Position numbers and translations under genes: made by a program | Shown here: one piece after another, positions 1 to 7,969 of the stretch | How the letters are laid out: every line of letters begins with the position of its first letter | How positions within the stretch are numbered: the stretch's first letter is position 1 | Assembly (NCBI GenBank): GCA_037384645.1 | Contig: JARRNT010000010.1 | Coordinates: forward strand, 1 to 39,624 | DNA length: 39,624 nt | DNA from: RI-92 sp037384645 | GTDB lineage: Bacteria; Pseudomonadota; Gammaproteobacteria; UBA6429; Thiohalophilaceae | Direction of reading: 5' to 3' | Notes under the pieces: model-generated | The model's input: only the letters and a program-made list of their open reading frames with translations | The model's database searches: none | Told to the model about the DNA's origin: nothing

Positions 1-53
1 GTTTCTCGACGTTCAGTCTCTCCTTCTCCATGCAGCCGTGACCCCAAATATTC
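1..53 (-). repeat. Truncated copy of the ~117-bp dispersed element
   Basis: The first 53 bases match the end of the element at 38016-38132: both share the block CCATGCAGCCGTG followed by CCCC(A)AATATTC or CCCCCAGATATTC, and both carry a GTCTC-CCTTCT stretch just before it. The rest of this copy would lie outside the window. The strand is arbitrary. Confidence 0.6.
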
Positions 54-166
54 TGCGGGCTGACACACAAAATTAGCCCGGGCGCGGCTGAGTGAGGCTG
101 GCTCTCATACCAGAATACTTATATGATTATCAATATGGTTAAGGGTTTGGATAATCCGGTTACGTT

Positions 167-1429
167 ATGTCGACAGATATTACAAAGATTAAAGTTGATA
201 CCAGTGAGCTGGAAATCGGCATGTATGTGTCCGAGCTGGATCGGCCCTGGCTGGAGTCGCCCTTCCTATTCCAGGGATTTCTTTTGGAGTCCAACGAAGA
301 CGTGCAGGATGTCGCCAAGGCCTGTGAATACGTTTTTGTCGATCTAGTCAATTCAAGCGCTACAGTCAGAACCCGCCTGCAAAGCATTGCAGCGTCACAG
401 GACAGGTCAACGGTCGTCAAGGAAACGAACCCGCCGAGTCAGGCTGACATCGAAGACGGCTATGCTTACAAGGAACATCTGTACCTGGCACGCAAGATCT
501 ACGATCACACACGCAGTTATATCGATAAAACCCAGACCGCAATTGGACAGGGTAGCCGAGAGGTCGATACCGAGCAGGCCAAGTCCCTGGTCAACGAAAT
601 GATCGACAATATCCTGGTCAAGCCACACGCCATGGCGTGGCTGACGCACCTGAAAAACCGCGACGAGTATACTCTGACCCATTCCATCAATGTGTGCATT
701 CTGGCGCTCACTTTCGGCCGGCATATGCAATTGCCACGCGAGCAACTGGAAATCCTTGGCCTGGGTGCGCTGCTGCACGATATCGGCAAGCTGCGGGTCC
801 CGCCGGAAATCCTCAACAAGCCGGACCGGCTGACCCGTGAAGAATTTGAGATAATGAAAAAACATCCGGTTGAGGGTTATAACATCCTCAGGGAAGACCT
901 GCTGATGTCGCCAGAAATACTGGATATTGTCCTGCACCACCACGAGCGAATTAGCGGTCAGGGATATCCGGAAGGCATGCTAGGCGACAGCATTAGTCGC
1001 CTGACCAAGATGACATCCATCGTCGACGTATTCGATGCCATTACCAGTGATCGGTGTTACCACGATGGTCTTTCGCCCTACATAGCACTGCAGAACATCT
1101 ACCGCTGGACAGATAATGCATTCGACAAAATACTGGTCGAGGGCTTCATGGGTTGCATGGGGCTGTATCCGGTGGGTAGCGTCGTGGAACTTAATCAGGG
1201 CCAGATTGCGATCGTGATTGCAACTACCCCCAAGACCAAACTGCGCCCAATGCTGTTGCTTCTCACCGATAAAGAAAAACATTTACTCAAAACCAGACAA
1301 ATACTTAATTTATCCTTACAGGACTGGGAAAAAACCACTGGACGTCTCGAGATTAAAAATGTCATTGACCCCAAAACGCTGGGTATTGATATCAAAAGCA
1401 TACTCGAACAGGAATCCATGTCCGCCTGA
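167..1429 (+). CDS. HD-GYP domain cyclic-di-GMP phosphodiesterase with DUF3391 N-terminus
   Basis: This 420-residue cytoplasmic protein has an N-terminal region of about 130 residues typical of DUF3391, then an HD-GYP domain from about residue 155 to 340. The metal-binding HD pair is visible in HDIGK (H204, D205), followed by HHHE (257-260) and the GYP signature (266-268). HD-GYP proteins hydrolyse cyclic di-GMP and so control motility and biofilm choices. In the usual HHERxDGxGYP motif the D position is a serine here (S263), so activity is likely but not certain. No strong Shine-Dalgarno precedes the ATG; the start is chosen because it gives the complete DUF3391 N-terminus. It is monocistronic. 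Confidence 0.92.
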   Translation: MSTDITKIKVDTSELEIGMYVSELDRPWLESPFLFQGFLLESNEDVQDVAKACEYVFVDLVNSSATVRTRLQSIAASQDRSTVVKETNPPSQADIEDGYAYKEHLYLARKIYDHTRSYIDKTQTAIGQGSREVDTEQAKSLVNEMIDNILVKPHAMAWLTHLKNRDEYTLTHSINVCILALTFGRHMQLPREQLEILGLGALLHDIGKLRVPPEILNKPDRLTREEFEIMKKHPVEGYNILREDLLMSPEILDIVLHHHERISGQGYPEGMLGDSISRLTKMTSIVDVFDAITSDRCYHDGLSPYIALQNIYRWTDNAFDKILVEGFMGCMGLYPVGSVVELNQGQIAIVIATTPKTKLRPMLLLLTDKEKHLLKTRQILNLSLQDWEKTTGRLEIKNVIDPKTLGIDIKSILEQESMSA

Positions 1430-1469
1430 TTGCCCAGATGCACAGCCTTTAATTGTATCTCTAGCGCTT

Positions 1470-1640
1470 AGCCATACTTGCTGGCATTGTCATTCTGACG
1501 CTTTCGAATTTTACTCTCGGCTTTGGCTCCCTCGGTAGCTCGATTGCTGTTCCCGACACAATTCTAACTCCTCCCTGCATGGAGTCGTGCTTCGCGCTAA
1601 CTACTGCGCAGTCGGCGACTTCCTGGCACGTCTTCACTAC
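1470..1640 (+). repeat. Mosaic dispersed intergenic repeat
   Basis: GGCATTGTCATTC plus a TTTACTC block at about 1482-1517 recurs near 31310-31345. The block CGATTGCTGTTCCCGACACAA at about 1541-1561 recurs almost unchanged near 33371-33391, with matching flanks (CTCGGCT, TGGCT-CC). A third part, GCAGTCGGCGACTTCC near 1609, resembles the inside of the element at 38016-38132. Confidence 0.6.
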
Positions 1641-1750
1641 ACCAGGTGTGTTAATCCAGGTTTTTGCCTATGTCTTTCAAAAGCGGGCCGGAGCGTACCT
1701 GGAACCCCTATGGGATTCCTCGAGCACTGCCTGAACCAGCTATGCTGGTC

Positions 1751-1869
1751 CTGGTCGCACTTAGAACCCTTCGGCTTCATCAAGTATTCCCTGAACCTTT
1801 CAGGTTCTGGTCGCACTTAGAACCCTTCGGCTTCGTCAAGTATTCCCTGAACTCTTCAGGTTCTGGTCA
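1751..1869 (-). repeat. Tandem 56-bp double-hairpin repeat
   Basis: Two nearly identical 56-bp units start with CTGGTCGCAC at 1751 and 1807, followed by a partial third from 1863. Each unit has an AGAACCCTTCGGCTTC block, an ATCAAGTATTCCCTGAAC linker and a short GAACC/GGTTC palindrome. A related hairpin (GAACCAGC..GCTGGTCC) precedes them at about 1733-1752. Inverted copies occur near 17.37, 22.66, 24.07 and 24.5-24.67 kb. Confidence 0.75.
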
Positions 1870-2114
1870 TCCAGGACCGTTATCCCGGGTTGCCTTTGAG
1901 GGGGCCCACGAAAGGGGCACAGCCAGAAGTGCGTCGTTCTGGGTCTAGATCAGACCGGGATACCGGCTCAAATTGCCGGCGACACGCCCTTGAATAAAGA
2001 TATTTTGCCTATATATACAAAATCAGTCGTGTTTTGGTTCAAAAGCCACTACACTTCAAAGTACTACATCCCAACCTGGTTCTTATCAGTAATTCTTCCC
2101 AAGATTTATCCTGT

Positions 2115-2171
2115 TAATTACCTCGTAAGATGAGTTCAACATGTTATATTTTTTATTTAAAGAGGTAATTA
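2115..2171 (+). promoter_or_regulatory. Leader hairpin that can sequester the cold-shock gene Shine-Dalgarno
   Basis: TAATTACCTC at 2115-2124 is a perfect 10-base complement of GAGGTAATTA at 2162-2171, with a 37-base AT-rich loop. The right arm contains the Shine-Dalgarno (GAGGT) and ends three bases before the ATG at 2174. If both arms are in the transcript, ribosome access would depend on this structure. The pairing is seen; its function is inferred. Confidence 0.5.
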
Positions 2172-2173
2172 CC

Positions 2174-2374
2174 ATGGCAACAGGAACCGTTAAATGGTTT
2201 AACGAATCCAAGGGTTTCGGCTTTATTACGCCTTCAGACGGCAGTAAAGACGTTTTTGTTCACTTTTCCGCAATTGCAAGTGAAGGGTTTCGTACCCTGG
2301 CTGAAGGTCAGGCCGTAACCTACACCGTGGAAGATGGTCCAAAAGGCCCACAAGCCGCCAACGTACAGGTCTAA
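2174..2374 (+). CDS. Cold-shock protein, CspA family
   Basis: The 66-residue product is a complete single cold-shock domain, the standard length for CspA-type RNA chaperones that bind single-stranded RNA and DNA. RNP1 is visible as KGFGFI (13-18) and RNP2 as VFVHF (27-31); the N-terminus GTVKWFN is canonical. An in-frame ATG lies upstream at 2141, but the family length and the GAGGT six to ten bases before 2174 fix the start here. The Shine-Dalgarno is part of a predicted hairpin with the leader (2115-2171), which suggests post-transcriptional control. A strong terminator follows. CspA, CspC and CspE-like subtypes cannot be separated from sequence alone. Confidence 0.95.
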   Translation: MATGTVKWFNESKGFGFITPSDGSKDVFVHFSAIASEGFRTLAEGQAVTYTVEDGPKGPQAANVQV

Positions 2375-2400
2375 ACCCCTGTTTCTTGAGTTCGACAAGC

Positions 2401-2431
2401 AAACCCCGCGTCAGCGGGGTTTGTTTTTTTG
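2401..2431 (+). terminator. Rho-independent terminator after the cold-shock gene
   Basis: AAACCCCGC at 2401-2409 pairs with GCGGGGTTT at 2414-2422 around a four-base loop and is followed by a G and seven T residues. It lies 26 bases after the stop codon and separates this gene from the RRM gene. Confidence 0.92.
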
Positions 2432-2458
2432 CACCACACATCATTCAGGGAGTGTCGA

Positions 2459-2728
2459 ATGAAAAAACTGTTTATTGGTAATCTTGCCCCCAGCACGACC
2501 GAAGCTTCCCTGGAAGAACTGTTTTCGCCATTTGGTAAAGTCCGCTCACTCAGACTTGTCAAAGACCTGTTTTCCGGCAAGTGCAAGGGATTCGGTTTTC
2601 TGGAAATGGAAGGACATGAAGCACGCGCCGCCATGGCCGAACTCAACGGCAAGACCATCAGTGGCCTTTCACTCAAAGTCAGATTCGAACAGGATAAACG
2701 TAAAGGCTTCAAAGGCCGTCACCGCTGA
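2459..2728 (+). CDS. Single-RRM RNA-binding protein
   Basis: The 89-residue protein is almost entirely one RNA recognition motif. RNP2 is LFIGNL (4-9) and RNP1 is KGFGFLEM (43-50); a basic tail (KRKGFKGRHR) follows and probably adds non-specific RNA affinity. Bacterial one-RRM proteins of this size are often cold-induced, which fits its place directly after a cold-shock gene, though a terminator separates the two. AGGGAG at 2447-2452 lies six bases before the ATG and decides the start over an upstream in-frame ATG at 2429. Its RNA targets cannot be read from the sequence. Confidence 0.92.
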   Translation: MKKLFIGNLAPSTTEASLEELFSPFGKVRSLRLVKDLFSGKCKGFGFLEMEGHEARAAMAELNGKTISGLSLKVRFEQDKRKGFKGRHR

Positions 2729-2788
2729 ACAAAAGGGGTCGGCATGAAACCGGCCAGGAAAATGCTAACCGCCTGTGATAATAATGAG

Positions 2789-2813
2789 TTTTACTCTGAA
2801 CCCAAATATCCCC
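2789..2813 (+). repeat. Short dispersed motif TTTTACTCTGAnCCcAAATAT
   Basis: This motif downstream of the RRM gene recurs in degenerate form at about 18930-18950, 24719-24742, 31336-31360, 34214-34236 and 35555-35580, always in spacers. Only the motif is seen; no function is evident. Confidence 0.55.
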
Positions 2814-3023
2814 GACATATTCATTAGTATATAACCATATACTAAATAATTTATAATACAGTCAGATAAATGCGCGAGTACAGACTTGTATTGCGCAAGC
2901 CCCAGATGACCATTTATTAAGTTTCGAACAAATTTGCCGCTAACCAACATTAGTAGTTGGATAATTTCCGCAATAGTGGTAGCCAAACCATGAAGACATC
3001 GCCATCGTTAAGGAGGAGTGCGC

Positions 3024-3320
3024 ATGGATAATATCACTTTACCAATCACAGTTAGTGCCGTCATCATCATGCTCTACGCATTATGGCGAGTCTTTGCCTT
3101 GAAACAGCACATACAAGGCGGTGTGGTCGGACGCCGCTGGAAAATCCTGGCTGCCCTGGTGTTGTTATTCGCCGTGGGTTACATCGCCATGCCATTTATG
3201 GGCAAGTTACCTCCTGAATCACTACGTATCGTCGTTTCAGTGATATTCCTTTTCGGAGCTGTTTATGTGGCTGTCACCATCTCACTGATCAGACGCATCA
3301 TTATTACGCTCAGCGAATAA
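3024..3320 (+). CDS. Small inner-membrane protein with three predicted helices
   Basis: I do not recognise this 98-residue protein. Hydrophobic segments at about residues 7-25, 41-58 and 67-88 predict three membrane helices joined by short basic loops (GRRWK, RRI), and there is no soluble domain. AGGAGGAG at 3011-3018 is a very strong Shine-Dalgarno; the ATG at 3024 is preferred to a GTG at 3018 that lies within it. The next gene starts 19 bases downstream on the same strand, so the two are probably one operon. That next protein is soluble, so a membrane-plus-cytoplasmic partner pair is possible but unproven. Confidence 0.75.
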   Translation: MDNITLPITVSAVIIMLYALWRVFALKQHIQGGVVGRRWKILAALVLLFAVGYIAMPFMGKLPPESLRIVVSVIFLFGAVYVAVTISLIRRIIITLSE

Positions 3321-3339
3321 GTACATCGAGGCTTTTATT

Positions 3340-3837
3340 ATGGACACGTCCATCGTTTTCTCTAAGACAAATCTGGGTCAACAGGCCATCGCCACACGTA
3401 ATGCCACTCTCGATCGAAAATTGCGTATGGTCTTGATCCTGGTTGACGGTAATTCAGATATCAACCAACTGCACAACAAGGCCGCCGGTGTCGATGGCCT
3501 GGAACAGGCTCTGGAGAAACTTGCTATGGGAGGGTTTATCCAGGCCGACAACAAGGCGTGGCAACCAATGGAGAGCACGCCAGAGTATACCCATACTACA
3601 GCCATCGGTGAAAATGTTGATACCCAGGATGTCAAGGCAAAACTCATTGATGCGGCGATACTCGTACTGGGTAACGAGGCTGGCAAGGTTGTAAAAAAGC
3701 TGCAGGAAGCCCCAGACACACTTGAAGGTCTGGAACAAGCCGTCAAGCGTTGCAAACAGCTCGTAGACCTTACGATCGATGAAACACGGTCTGCTGAACT
3801 GAAACAGAAATGCCTGGAGATCATCGGAAAAATATAA
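3340..3837 (+). CDS. Conserved-looking hypothetical soluble protein
   Basis: This 165-residue protein has no signal peptide or membrane segment. The first 75 residues or so read like a small winged-helix module (LILVDGNSDINQLHNKA, then leucine-rich helices and a GGFIQ turn). The C-terminal half is helical and ends with a possible coiled segment rich in K, E and L. I recognise no catalytic motif. It is 19 bases downstream of the small membrane protein gene and is probably cotranscribed with it. Regulatory or polar localisation roles are conceivable but not shown. Confidence 0.75.
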   Translation: MDTSIVFSKTNLGQQAIATRNATLDRKLRMVLILVDGNSDINQLHNKAAGVDGLEQALEKLAMGGFIQADNKAWQPMESTPEYTHTTAIGENVDTQDVKAKLIDAAILVLGNEAGKVVKKLQEAPDTLEGLEQAVKRCKQLVDLTIDETRSAELKQKCLEIIGKI

Positions 3838-4068
3838 TTAGCAGCCCGTCTAGCCGAAGTAACACGCTCTGTGCCAGCTGGCCTTTTCCTGTATCGACAA
3901 AGCACAATTCGAGACGTGAAGCAGTATCAGGAAGTATTAACGTACCCCGAAGAGGTATTAAAACGATACAAAAAAGGCTCGATAAATCTCAAACGGATTC
4001 TGGAGTCATGGCGTAGCAGCCCTAAAGTAAAGTATCGTCTGTTCCCTAATACTCTCTCCAAGCCTTCG

Positions 4069-5160
4069 CTAACGCATATATGCCGGGATATATTCGTTAA
4101 TCGAACCCGAGGCAAGATAGGGTAAGGTCACCCGCTCATAATAATCCCTGCCCTTCGCGAACCAGCGCTGCCATGATTGTTTCCAATCGTCCGGCATTTG
4201 CGCCGGGATCCAATAGCGCTCCGGGATGGCTTCGCTGGGTTGCGGTGTTGCCGGCACCTCCACCATTGCCATAATTACGCCTTCACCTTCATGCTGAGCC
4301 TTGCGGGCCAACACCTTACCTTGCCCATCAACGATCATGGCCTCCCCAAGAAAGGCAGAGTTATACGCAACATCTGGCAATGCCGGGCTAAAAAAACCTT
4401 CGAACTTTCCCGCATGAGATCCATGAATAACCGGTACCCCGAGCATGCGCGCCATGCGCGGAGGTGCCTCCTGTAACATCTTGAGGTTTGCAGCCCAGCG
4501 TGGACTGTCTGGATCAGCATCATCCGGCAAGGTCCACCAGCAGGAGCCGCCGACGACCAGATTGACCCTGTTTAATAAACGCCTGGCGGTCTTCGAGCGA
4601 ATAAATTCCCAACACAGGGCTGAGCCGACCGGCCCCAGCGGGGTTTTGAGCACTCCGTCATCCTGACCACCGCGGTAATAGCAGTTTTCCCAATAAGTTG
4701 GTAAATCCTTGTCGTGCTGTACAAACGTACCATCGGGGAATACCAGTACAAAAGTATTAAAAACCTGCTGCTTGCGAGAAGCGAGAAATGAGCCACCGAT
4801 GACCACATTGCCCTCGCGTGACAACCGGTTTAACAACTGGAACGGCTCACCATCAAGTGGCTGAATAGCCTTGAGCATGTTGTCATGAAACGCTGCCGCC
4901 GAGGTAAACATCTCCGGCAGGATGATCCACTGAGCGCCCTGGCGCGTTGCCCGCTGAATAAGCCGTTCCGCCTGGTTCAGATTCCAGCGCAAATCGCCCA
5001 GTTTAGGCACCATCTGAATAGCCGCAGCATGTATACGCTTTCGAGGTTGCTGCGCAATTTTTGCCCCGGCGATCTGAGCTGTAAATGGCAGACCGGCCAG
5101 ACATAACCCACCCGCAAGCCATTTGTTGAACTGACGCCTGGTTATTTTTGATCCTGCCAT
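4069..5160 (-). CDS. Tat-exported nitrilase-superfamily carbon-nitrogen hydrolase
   Basis: The 363-residue protein starts with a twin-arginine signal (TRRQFNKW, residues 7-14) and a hydrophobic stretch, so it is probably exported folded to the periplasm. The nitrilase-fold triad is present: E83 in ILPEMF, K151 in DKDLP and C183 in ALCWEF. The superfamily cleaves nitriles or amides, but the context of K and C does not match true nitrilases closely, so an amidase or an N-carbamoyl hydrolase is equally likely. It lies 23 bases downstream of a cytoplasmic nitrilase gene on the same strand. Exported members of this superfamily are uncommon. The C-terminal 60 residues (YWIPAQMP onward) extend beyond the core fold. 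Confidence 0.9.
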   Translation of the reverse strand: MAGSKITRRQFNKWLAGGLCLAGLPFTAQIAGAKIAQQPRKRIHAAAIQMVPKLGDLRWNLNQAERLIQRATRQGAQWIILPEMFTSAAAFHDNMLKAIQPLDGEPFQLLNRLSREGNVVIGGSFLASRKQQVFNTFVLVFPDGTFVQHDKDLPTYWENCYYRGGQDDGVLKTPLGPVGSALCWEFIRSKTARRLLNRVNLVVGGSCWWTLPDDADPDSPRWAANLKMLQEAPPRMARMLGVPVIHGSHAGKFEGFFSPALPDVAYNSAFLGEAMIVDGQGKVLARKAQHEGEGVIMAMVEVPATPQPSEAIPERYWIPAQMPDDWKQSWQRWFAKGRDYYERVTLPYLASGSINEYIPAYMR

Positions 5161-5183
5161 GATACGTTCCTCCTTAGATCCCC

Positions 5184-6119
5184 CTAATCAAATTCGACAG
5201 GCGCTTGTGCCCGGGTGTTGACATGCAGGGTGAAAATATCCGGTCGGGCATAATGCCCGACAACATCCAGACTGCGCCTGGCTATCCCCACACGATGGGT
5301 ATCCACCTCCGCATAAAGCACGCCTGTTTTATCACGCAATGGACCGGCAATGATTTCACCACCGGGTGCGATTACCACTGAATCCCCCGGATTGACCCAC
5401 TCATCTTTCTCCGGATAGAGTTCTGCCTTGCCGGGCATGTCATCCGGCATGTCGCTGGCCTTGAATGCATTACCACTACCAACAACCCAACAACACCCCT
5501 CACGGGCAATGTGCTGTAAAGTGCCCAACCAGCCTTCACCACTGTCATAAGTCGGTGCGACATAGATTTCGACACCCTGGGCATAGAGTGCATAACGAGT
5601 CAGTGGCATATAGTTTTCCCAGCAGATCAGCGTACCCACTCTCCCACAGGGAGTATCCACCACCTTCAAACCTGACGCATCACCAAAGCCCCAGACCATA
5701 CGCTCCGGATTTGTCGGCATGAGTTTGCGATGACGGTTGAGGATATTCCCGTCCGGACCGATGGTCACAACGGTGTTATACAGGGTACTCTGGCTGAGCC
5801 GGCTTTCGCGCTCATCCATCCCACAGATGACAACGACCTGGTGTTCTTTGGCGGCCTGGCAAAGCGGCGCCAGGTCGCCATGTTCAATATCAACCGCGTT
5901 ATCCAGCAGGCGCGCGTGGATCGCGTCCGTTACCCCCCAATCGCTACCTGGTCGTAGACGCCAGATCCACGCCGGATAACCGGGAATAAACGCCTCAGGA
6001 AAAATAACAAGACCGGCGCCATTTGCCGCCGCCTCGACAAGCAAATTCACGGCCTTGTTGAGCGTCTGTTTGCGATCAAGAAAAGCAGGTGCGGCCTGCA
6101 CAACGGCAACTTTGCACAT
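5184..6119 (-). CDS. Nitrilase (aliphatic/aromatic nitrilase branch)
   Basis: The 311-residue cytoplasmic enzyme belongs to the nitrilase branch that converts nitriles to carboxylic acids and ammonia. The triad is E42 (FPEAFIPGYP), K132 (HRKLMPT) and C166 (LICWENYMPL); the residues around each match classical nitrilases closely. The start is the ATG at 6119, preceded by GGGAGG about seven bases upstream; a TTG at 6134 is also in frame but lies at the ribosome-binding site. The gene is upstream of the Tat-exported homologue and probably forms a two-gene operon with it. The substrate cannot be read from the sequence. Confidence 0.93.
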   Translation of the reverse strand: MCKVAVVQAAPAFLDRKQTLNKAVNLLVEAAANGAGLVIFPEAFIPGYPAWIWRLRPGSDWGVTDAIHARLLDNAVDIEHGDLAPLCQAAKEHQVVVICGMDERESRLSQSTLYNTVVTIGPDGNILNRHRKLMPTNPERMVWGFGDASGLKVVDTPCGRVGTLICWENYMPLTRYALYAQGVEIYVAPTYDSGEGWLGTLQHIAREGCCWVVGSGNAFKASDMPDDMPGKAELYPEKDEWVNPGDSVVIAPGGEIIAGPLRDKTGVLYAEVDTHRVGIARRSLDVVGHYARPDIFTLHVNTRAQAPVEFD

Positions 6120-6328
6120 CGTTGACCCTCCCAACTAACAAAGAATTGATCCAACTCTCGCGGCAAGAGGACAGCGATCTCAGCAATCACCTCAATCCCG
6201 AATCTGCAATTTTGAAATTATTGTTTTTATATACATGCATAATTTACACATGCAGGTGGCATGCCTTGTAACAGCTTGTATTCCATATCACCACTTTATG
6301 AAATATAGACTATTAATAAGGTAACAAC

Positions 6329-6421
6329 ATGGAGAAAATCAAATTTTTTACCGGCTATTGCTGGTCAAATAGAGTCATCAGGGAAACAGACCATGGTTCA
6401 TGGTTTAACCAAAGCATTTAA
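6329..6421 (+). CDS. Possible 30-residue small protein or gene remnant
   Basis: An ATG preceded by AAGG opens a 30-codon frame whose product (MEKIKFFTGYCWSNRVIRET then DHGSWFNQSI) looks protein-like in composition. There is no homology I can name. It may be the 5' end of a truncated gene, since repeat sequence begins about 40 bases later. Support is weak. Confidence 0.22.
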   Translation: MEKIKFFTGYCWSNRVIRETDHGSWFNQSI

Positions 6422-6461
6422 TCGTGGTCTACCCCCAATTATTCCAATTTTTCCGCGAAGT

Positions 6462-6520
6462 TGCCCGATGAACTGACGAAGGCAGTTCTGGGCTGAAACC
6501 CGGAGAGGTTTTAGAGTGGA
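6462..6520 (+). repeat. Degenerate copy of the 56-bp palindromic repeat
   Basis: The order TGAACTGACGAAGGCAGTTCTG, then GAAACCCGGAGAGGTTTTAGAG, matches the copies near 22.66 kb and 24.08 kb (TGAACT..AAAGG.AGT.CTGGG-AAACCCG). It lies just downstream of the cupin-8 gene end. Confidence 0.5.
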
Positions 6521-6558
6521 GCGCGATAGCGATCCCGGGTGTTCTGATCCCTGTTGCG

Positions 6559-7422
6559 TTAGTCCAGCATGAGGCGTTTATGTGTCTTTATTATCGCCAG
6601 TCGTTCATTTCTGTCATTCCATGGCTGACCAACAAATTTGCGCATCCAGCCCTCAATGGTGCGGACCACAAGCAGATTATTCAACATCTTCGCCAGGGTC
6701 TTCGGTGTACGCGGGAATGCACGCAAAGCCATGGAGAAACTGATATCGTCGTATCGTACATAGTGCCAATAGCCGGGCGGAATATATAACACATCACCAT
6801 GATGAAGCTCAGTCACTTCTGCTCTGATGTGTCCAAGGGCTGGATACTTTTCGTAATCGGGTTGTTCATAATCGATATCAAACAGACTACTAAAGGAAAA
6901 AGGTACGCGATACATATACGGAGTCTGCTCAGGGGAGATGAGCATAACCCGCTTCTTACCACCAAAATGGCACAGCAGGATATCAGCCATGTCGATGTCG
7001 AAGTGCATTTGTACCCTGGCTCCCTTACCGCCCATAAATAAAACGGGAAGTTTCCTGAAGAGTTTCAGGCCGATTTCAGGGAATTGTATATCATCTATGA
7101 GGTCGGGCATTTCTGCCAACAGATTAAAGAAAAACATACGAAAGTTGCTTTCGCCCGCCCTTAACCTGGAAAGATATTCTTTAAAAGGCATTGAAGCTGC
7201 CGAGGCATGCTGATGTGTTTTTCCATATGCACGCTGACTGTCGTACAACGGCACCATTACATCGCCTGCAACATGAGCCAAATAGTCCACTGACCATTTT
7301 TCTCGTGCGGGCCAGCTCTGAGTAAGTTGTTCTATAACAACCGGTTTGGCAGGGCTTTTATATTGCTGCAGGAAATCTTCTTTGCTGATCGAGCCAATTC
7401 GTTCAATTGGAGTTAATTTCAT
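6559..7422 (-). CDS. Cupin-8/JmjC-like 2-oxoglutarate Fe(II) oxygenase
   Basis: The 287-residue protein matches the cupin-8 family of JmjC-like hydroxylases, which use Fe(II) and 2-oxoglutarate to hydroxylate proteins or small molecules. The iron ligands appear as H140-x-D142 (MHFDID) and H220 (PGYWHYV). K157 in the GGKKR stretch is placed to bind 2-oxoglutarate. The N-terminal KPVVIEQLTQSWPA is a standard lead-in (KPVVI.G...WPA). The gene stands alone, without a strong Shine-Dalgarno, and its substrate is unknown. It has no signal peptide, so it is cytoplasmic. Confidence 0.9.
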   Translation of the reverse strand: MKLTPIERIGSISKEDFLQQYKSPAKPVVIEQLTQSWPAREKWSVDYLAHVAGDVMVPLYDSQRAYGKTHQHASAASMPFKEYLSRLRAGESNFRMFFFNLLAEMPDLIDDIQFPEIGLKLFRKLPVLFMGGKGARVQMHFDIDMADILLCHFGGKKRVMLISPEQTPYMYRVPFSFSSLFDIDYEQPDYEKYPALGHIRAEVTELHHGDVLYIPPGYWHYVRYDDISFSMALRAFPRTPKTLAKMLNNLLVVRTIEGWMRKFVGQPWNDRNERLAIIKTHKRLMLD

Positions 7423-7969
7423 AGATTAATATATTGTCTGCATGCAGCTTGATCTGAGTATTGATATGCAACTTAGGTAGATTAACTTCACCATATACAA
7501 TTCTGATGTCGTTTAGATTTATGGCGAATTTGGCAAAGTGCAACCGTAGTCTCCTAGATTACCAGCAAAAATGATTCAGGGGAATAAATACTGACCCTTT
7601 TCACGATGAACGATATTCGCTTTCCAGCTGATATTGTTGGATATTTCCATGCCCACAAGCCGCATTTTTTAACTGAGCAAGAGAGTCATACATTCAGGAT
7701 AAACAGAGGGCAGACTACGTTTTTAGATTCTGAATACGATGAATTGTCATGTCAGTAAATCATGACAAGCATGGCAGCCTTAGCCGGCTATTCCCTCCGC
7801 CCCTCTTTTACCCGCGCCCTGCCGGGCTGCTCCAGTCTCTGTCCATAATGCACAAGTATCCGTTTTTAAAAAAATGATGAAATCCGTCGCTGTGGAGACT
7901 GAAATCAATTACGTTAACGAGGTCCTGCACCAGGCACATGCGACCGGATTGGTATATGCTTATCAGACT
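7423..7969. other. Divergent intergenic region with two short repeat motifs
   Basis: This gap lies between the starts of the cupin-8 gene (minus) and the amidohydrolase (plus), so it must hold both promoters; I cannot assign them. It has a GGGGAATAAATACTGACCC motif at about 7579-7597 and TATTCCCTCCGCCCC at about 7788-7802, both relatives of the dispersed hairpin family. An in-frame upstream ATG at 7874 lengthens the amidohydrolase frame but is probably not its start. Confidence 0.5.

Larger units (their letters stand above)
1430..2114. other. Gene-free spacer made largely of repeat relics
   Basis: No credible gene is seen between the HD-GYP gene and the cold-shock leader. The stretch holds two repeat blocks: 1470-1640, which matches spacers near 31.3 kb and 33.35 kb, and the tandem palindromic units near 1751-1869. 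Short open frames here are translations of the repeats. Confidence 0.7.
6120..6558. other. Spacer with a possible mini-gene and a repeat relic
   Basis: This stretch separates the 5' end of the nitrilase gene from the 3' end of the cupin-8 gene. It is AT-rich near 6210-6320 and carries two direct copies of ACATGCA at 6233-6239 and 6247-6253, which could be a regulator site for the nitrilase operon. It also holds a 30-codon frame at 6329 and a repeat copy near 6462-6520. Confidence 0.5.

Noticed and set aside
1664..1948. Open frame of 94 codons over the 1.7-1.9 kb repeats
   Set aside because: Its repeating LEPFGF-type product is a translation of the tandem 56-bp units.
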